Positions 5,434 to 5,756 of a DNA stretch of 5,756 nt are shown piece by piece. The notes beneath the pieces were generated by a model that was not told the DNA's origin, searched no databases, and was given only the letters and a program-made list of their open reading frames with translations. The position numbers and the translations under genes were made by a program. The stretch spans positions 1-5,756 of the forward strand of contig SICY01000062.1 of the NCBI GenBank assembly GCA_009697485.1, written 5' to 3'. Source of the DNA: Nitrosarchaeum sp. (GTDB taxonomy: Archaea; Thermoproteota; Nitrososphaeria; Nitrososphaerales; Nitrosopumilaceae). Each line of letters starts with the position of its first letter. Positions within the stretch are counted from its first letter, which is position 1.

Positions 5434-5440
5434 AATTTTG
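5428..5440 (-). promoter_or_regulatory. TATA/BRE promoter of the microprotein gene
   Basis: The minus strand reads CAAAA followed by TTATAAAA (RC of 5428-5435), one of the best TATA boxes in the window, with a purine-rich BRE-like flank. Its centre is 28 bases before the ATG at 5403, which predicts a leaderless or nearly leaderless mRNA. Confidence 0.6.
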
Positions 5441-5456
5441 TCAATATTTTTCCCCT

Positions 5457-5492
5457 AAAAACAAATTATCATAATTTTTGATTTTTATGATA
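5457..5492 (-). terminator. Hairpin plus T-tract terminator of the right-edge gene
   Basis: Perfect 8-bp arms TATCATAA (5467-5474) and TTATGATA (5485-5492) with a 10-base spacer. On the minus strand they are followed by TTTGTTTTT (complement of 5457-5465). It starts 27 bases after the stop of the right-edge gene and just before the microprotein promoter, so it probably separates the two transcripts. Confidence 0.5.
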
Positions 5493-5518
5493 CAATAACC
5501 AAATTATGGTGTTTTTAA

Positions 5519-5756
5519 CTATTTTACAAATTCAAAATGAACTTCATTTTCTTGTCCACTAGTCATTGAGCTTTGATTAAAGAAAACATCTCCACTAACT
5601 TGCCATTTTGCAGTATTACTTTCAAGGGCAGACCACAATTCAGGGGTATTGCCGGTATTTTTCAACACTATTTTGTCTTTTAGAAGAATTGAGTTGTTAC
5701 CAAGAAGTGTATAGTAATCTGAACCAAATTCTACCATTCCTTCTGGTCTACTACCA
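5519..5756 (-). CDS. 3' end of an unidentified protein gene (runs off the window)
   Basis: The last 78 residues of a protein whose frame stays open to the right edge with no stop upstream, so the beginning lies outside the window. An internal Met (codon 5735-5737) is a poor start because there is no Shine-Dalgarno at usable spacing and the frame continues through it. The visible part alternates hydrophobic and polar residues (for example KDKIVLKNTGNTPELWSALE and the final EVHFEFVK), with many Asn, Ser and Thr, no cysteine and no membrane helix. This looks like a beta-sandwich domain, as in exported or surface archaeal proteins. The KNTGNTP segment resembles the start of bacterial-type surface beta domains that handle tissue-like repeats, but no family can be named. 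A hairpin terminator follows the TAG stop. Confidence 0.65.
   Translation of the reverse strand, partial: GSRPEGMVEFGSDYYTLLGNNSILLKDKIVLKNTGNTPELWSALESNTAKWQVSGDVFFNQSSMTSGQENEVHFEFVK

Noticed and set aside
5519..5737. A complete 72-residue protein starting at the ATG at 5735-5737.
   Set aside because: The same frame continues open to the window edge and the ATG lacks initiation signals, so it is more likely an internal methionine of a truncated gene.

Overview
The window looks like a low-GC archaeal chromosome segment, most likely from a Nitrosopumilus-type ammonia-oxidising archaeon (Nitrososphaerota/Thaumarchaeota). This is an inference. It rests on an archaeal A-type ATP synthase subunit C gene, a long Amt ammonium transporter with a signal peptide, AT-rich TATA-box promoters placed about 25-30 bases before start codons (leaderless genes), T-tract terminators, and a conserved-looking but uncharacterised winged-helix protein. 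No 16S, amoA or other lineage marker is present, so genus-level placement is tentative.

Left part, minus strand (about 1-2460): a two-domain rhodanese-type sulfurtransferase (37-816) lies downstream of an Amt ammonium channel (887-2431). Each has its own promoter, and a T-tract terminator sits in the 70-base gap between them, so they are tandem but probably separate transcripts. The Amt gene is visibly richer in G+C than its neighbours, which fits a strongly expressed gene.

Middle, plus strand (2566-5250): a winged-helix protein is transcribed divergently from amt across a 134-base intergenic region. It is followed by A-type ATP synthase subunit C (3290-4327), a 78-residue two-helix membrane protein starting 10 bases later (4338-4574), and a Cas4/RecB-like protein with an apparent iron-sulfur cluster set of four cysteines but a degraded nuclease active site (4606-5250). 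No other ATP synthase subunit gene is in the window.

Right part, minus strand (5293-5756): a 36-residue single-helix membrane microprotein (5293-5403) converges on the Cas4-like gene. A hairpin separates the two stops. The microprotein has a strong TATA box overlapped by a 9-bp inverted repeat. Beyond it is the 3' end of a gene that runs off the right edge (5519-5756), closed by its own hairpin plus T-tract.

There is no CRISPR array, insertion sequence, tRNA or rRNA. The observations most worth follow-up are the catalytically degenerate Cas4-like protein, the microprotein with its palindromic promoter, the stand-alone ATP synthase subunit C gene with a small membrane-protein neighbour, and the extracellular cysteine pairs of the Amt protein. 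I see no clear multi-gene novel system.
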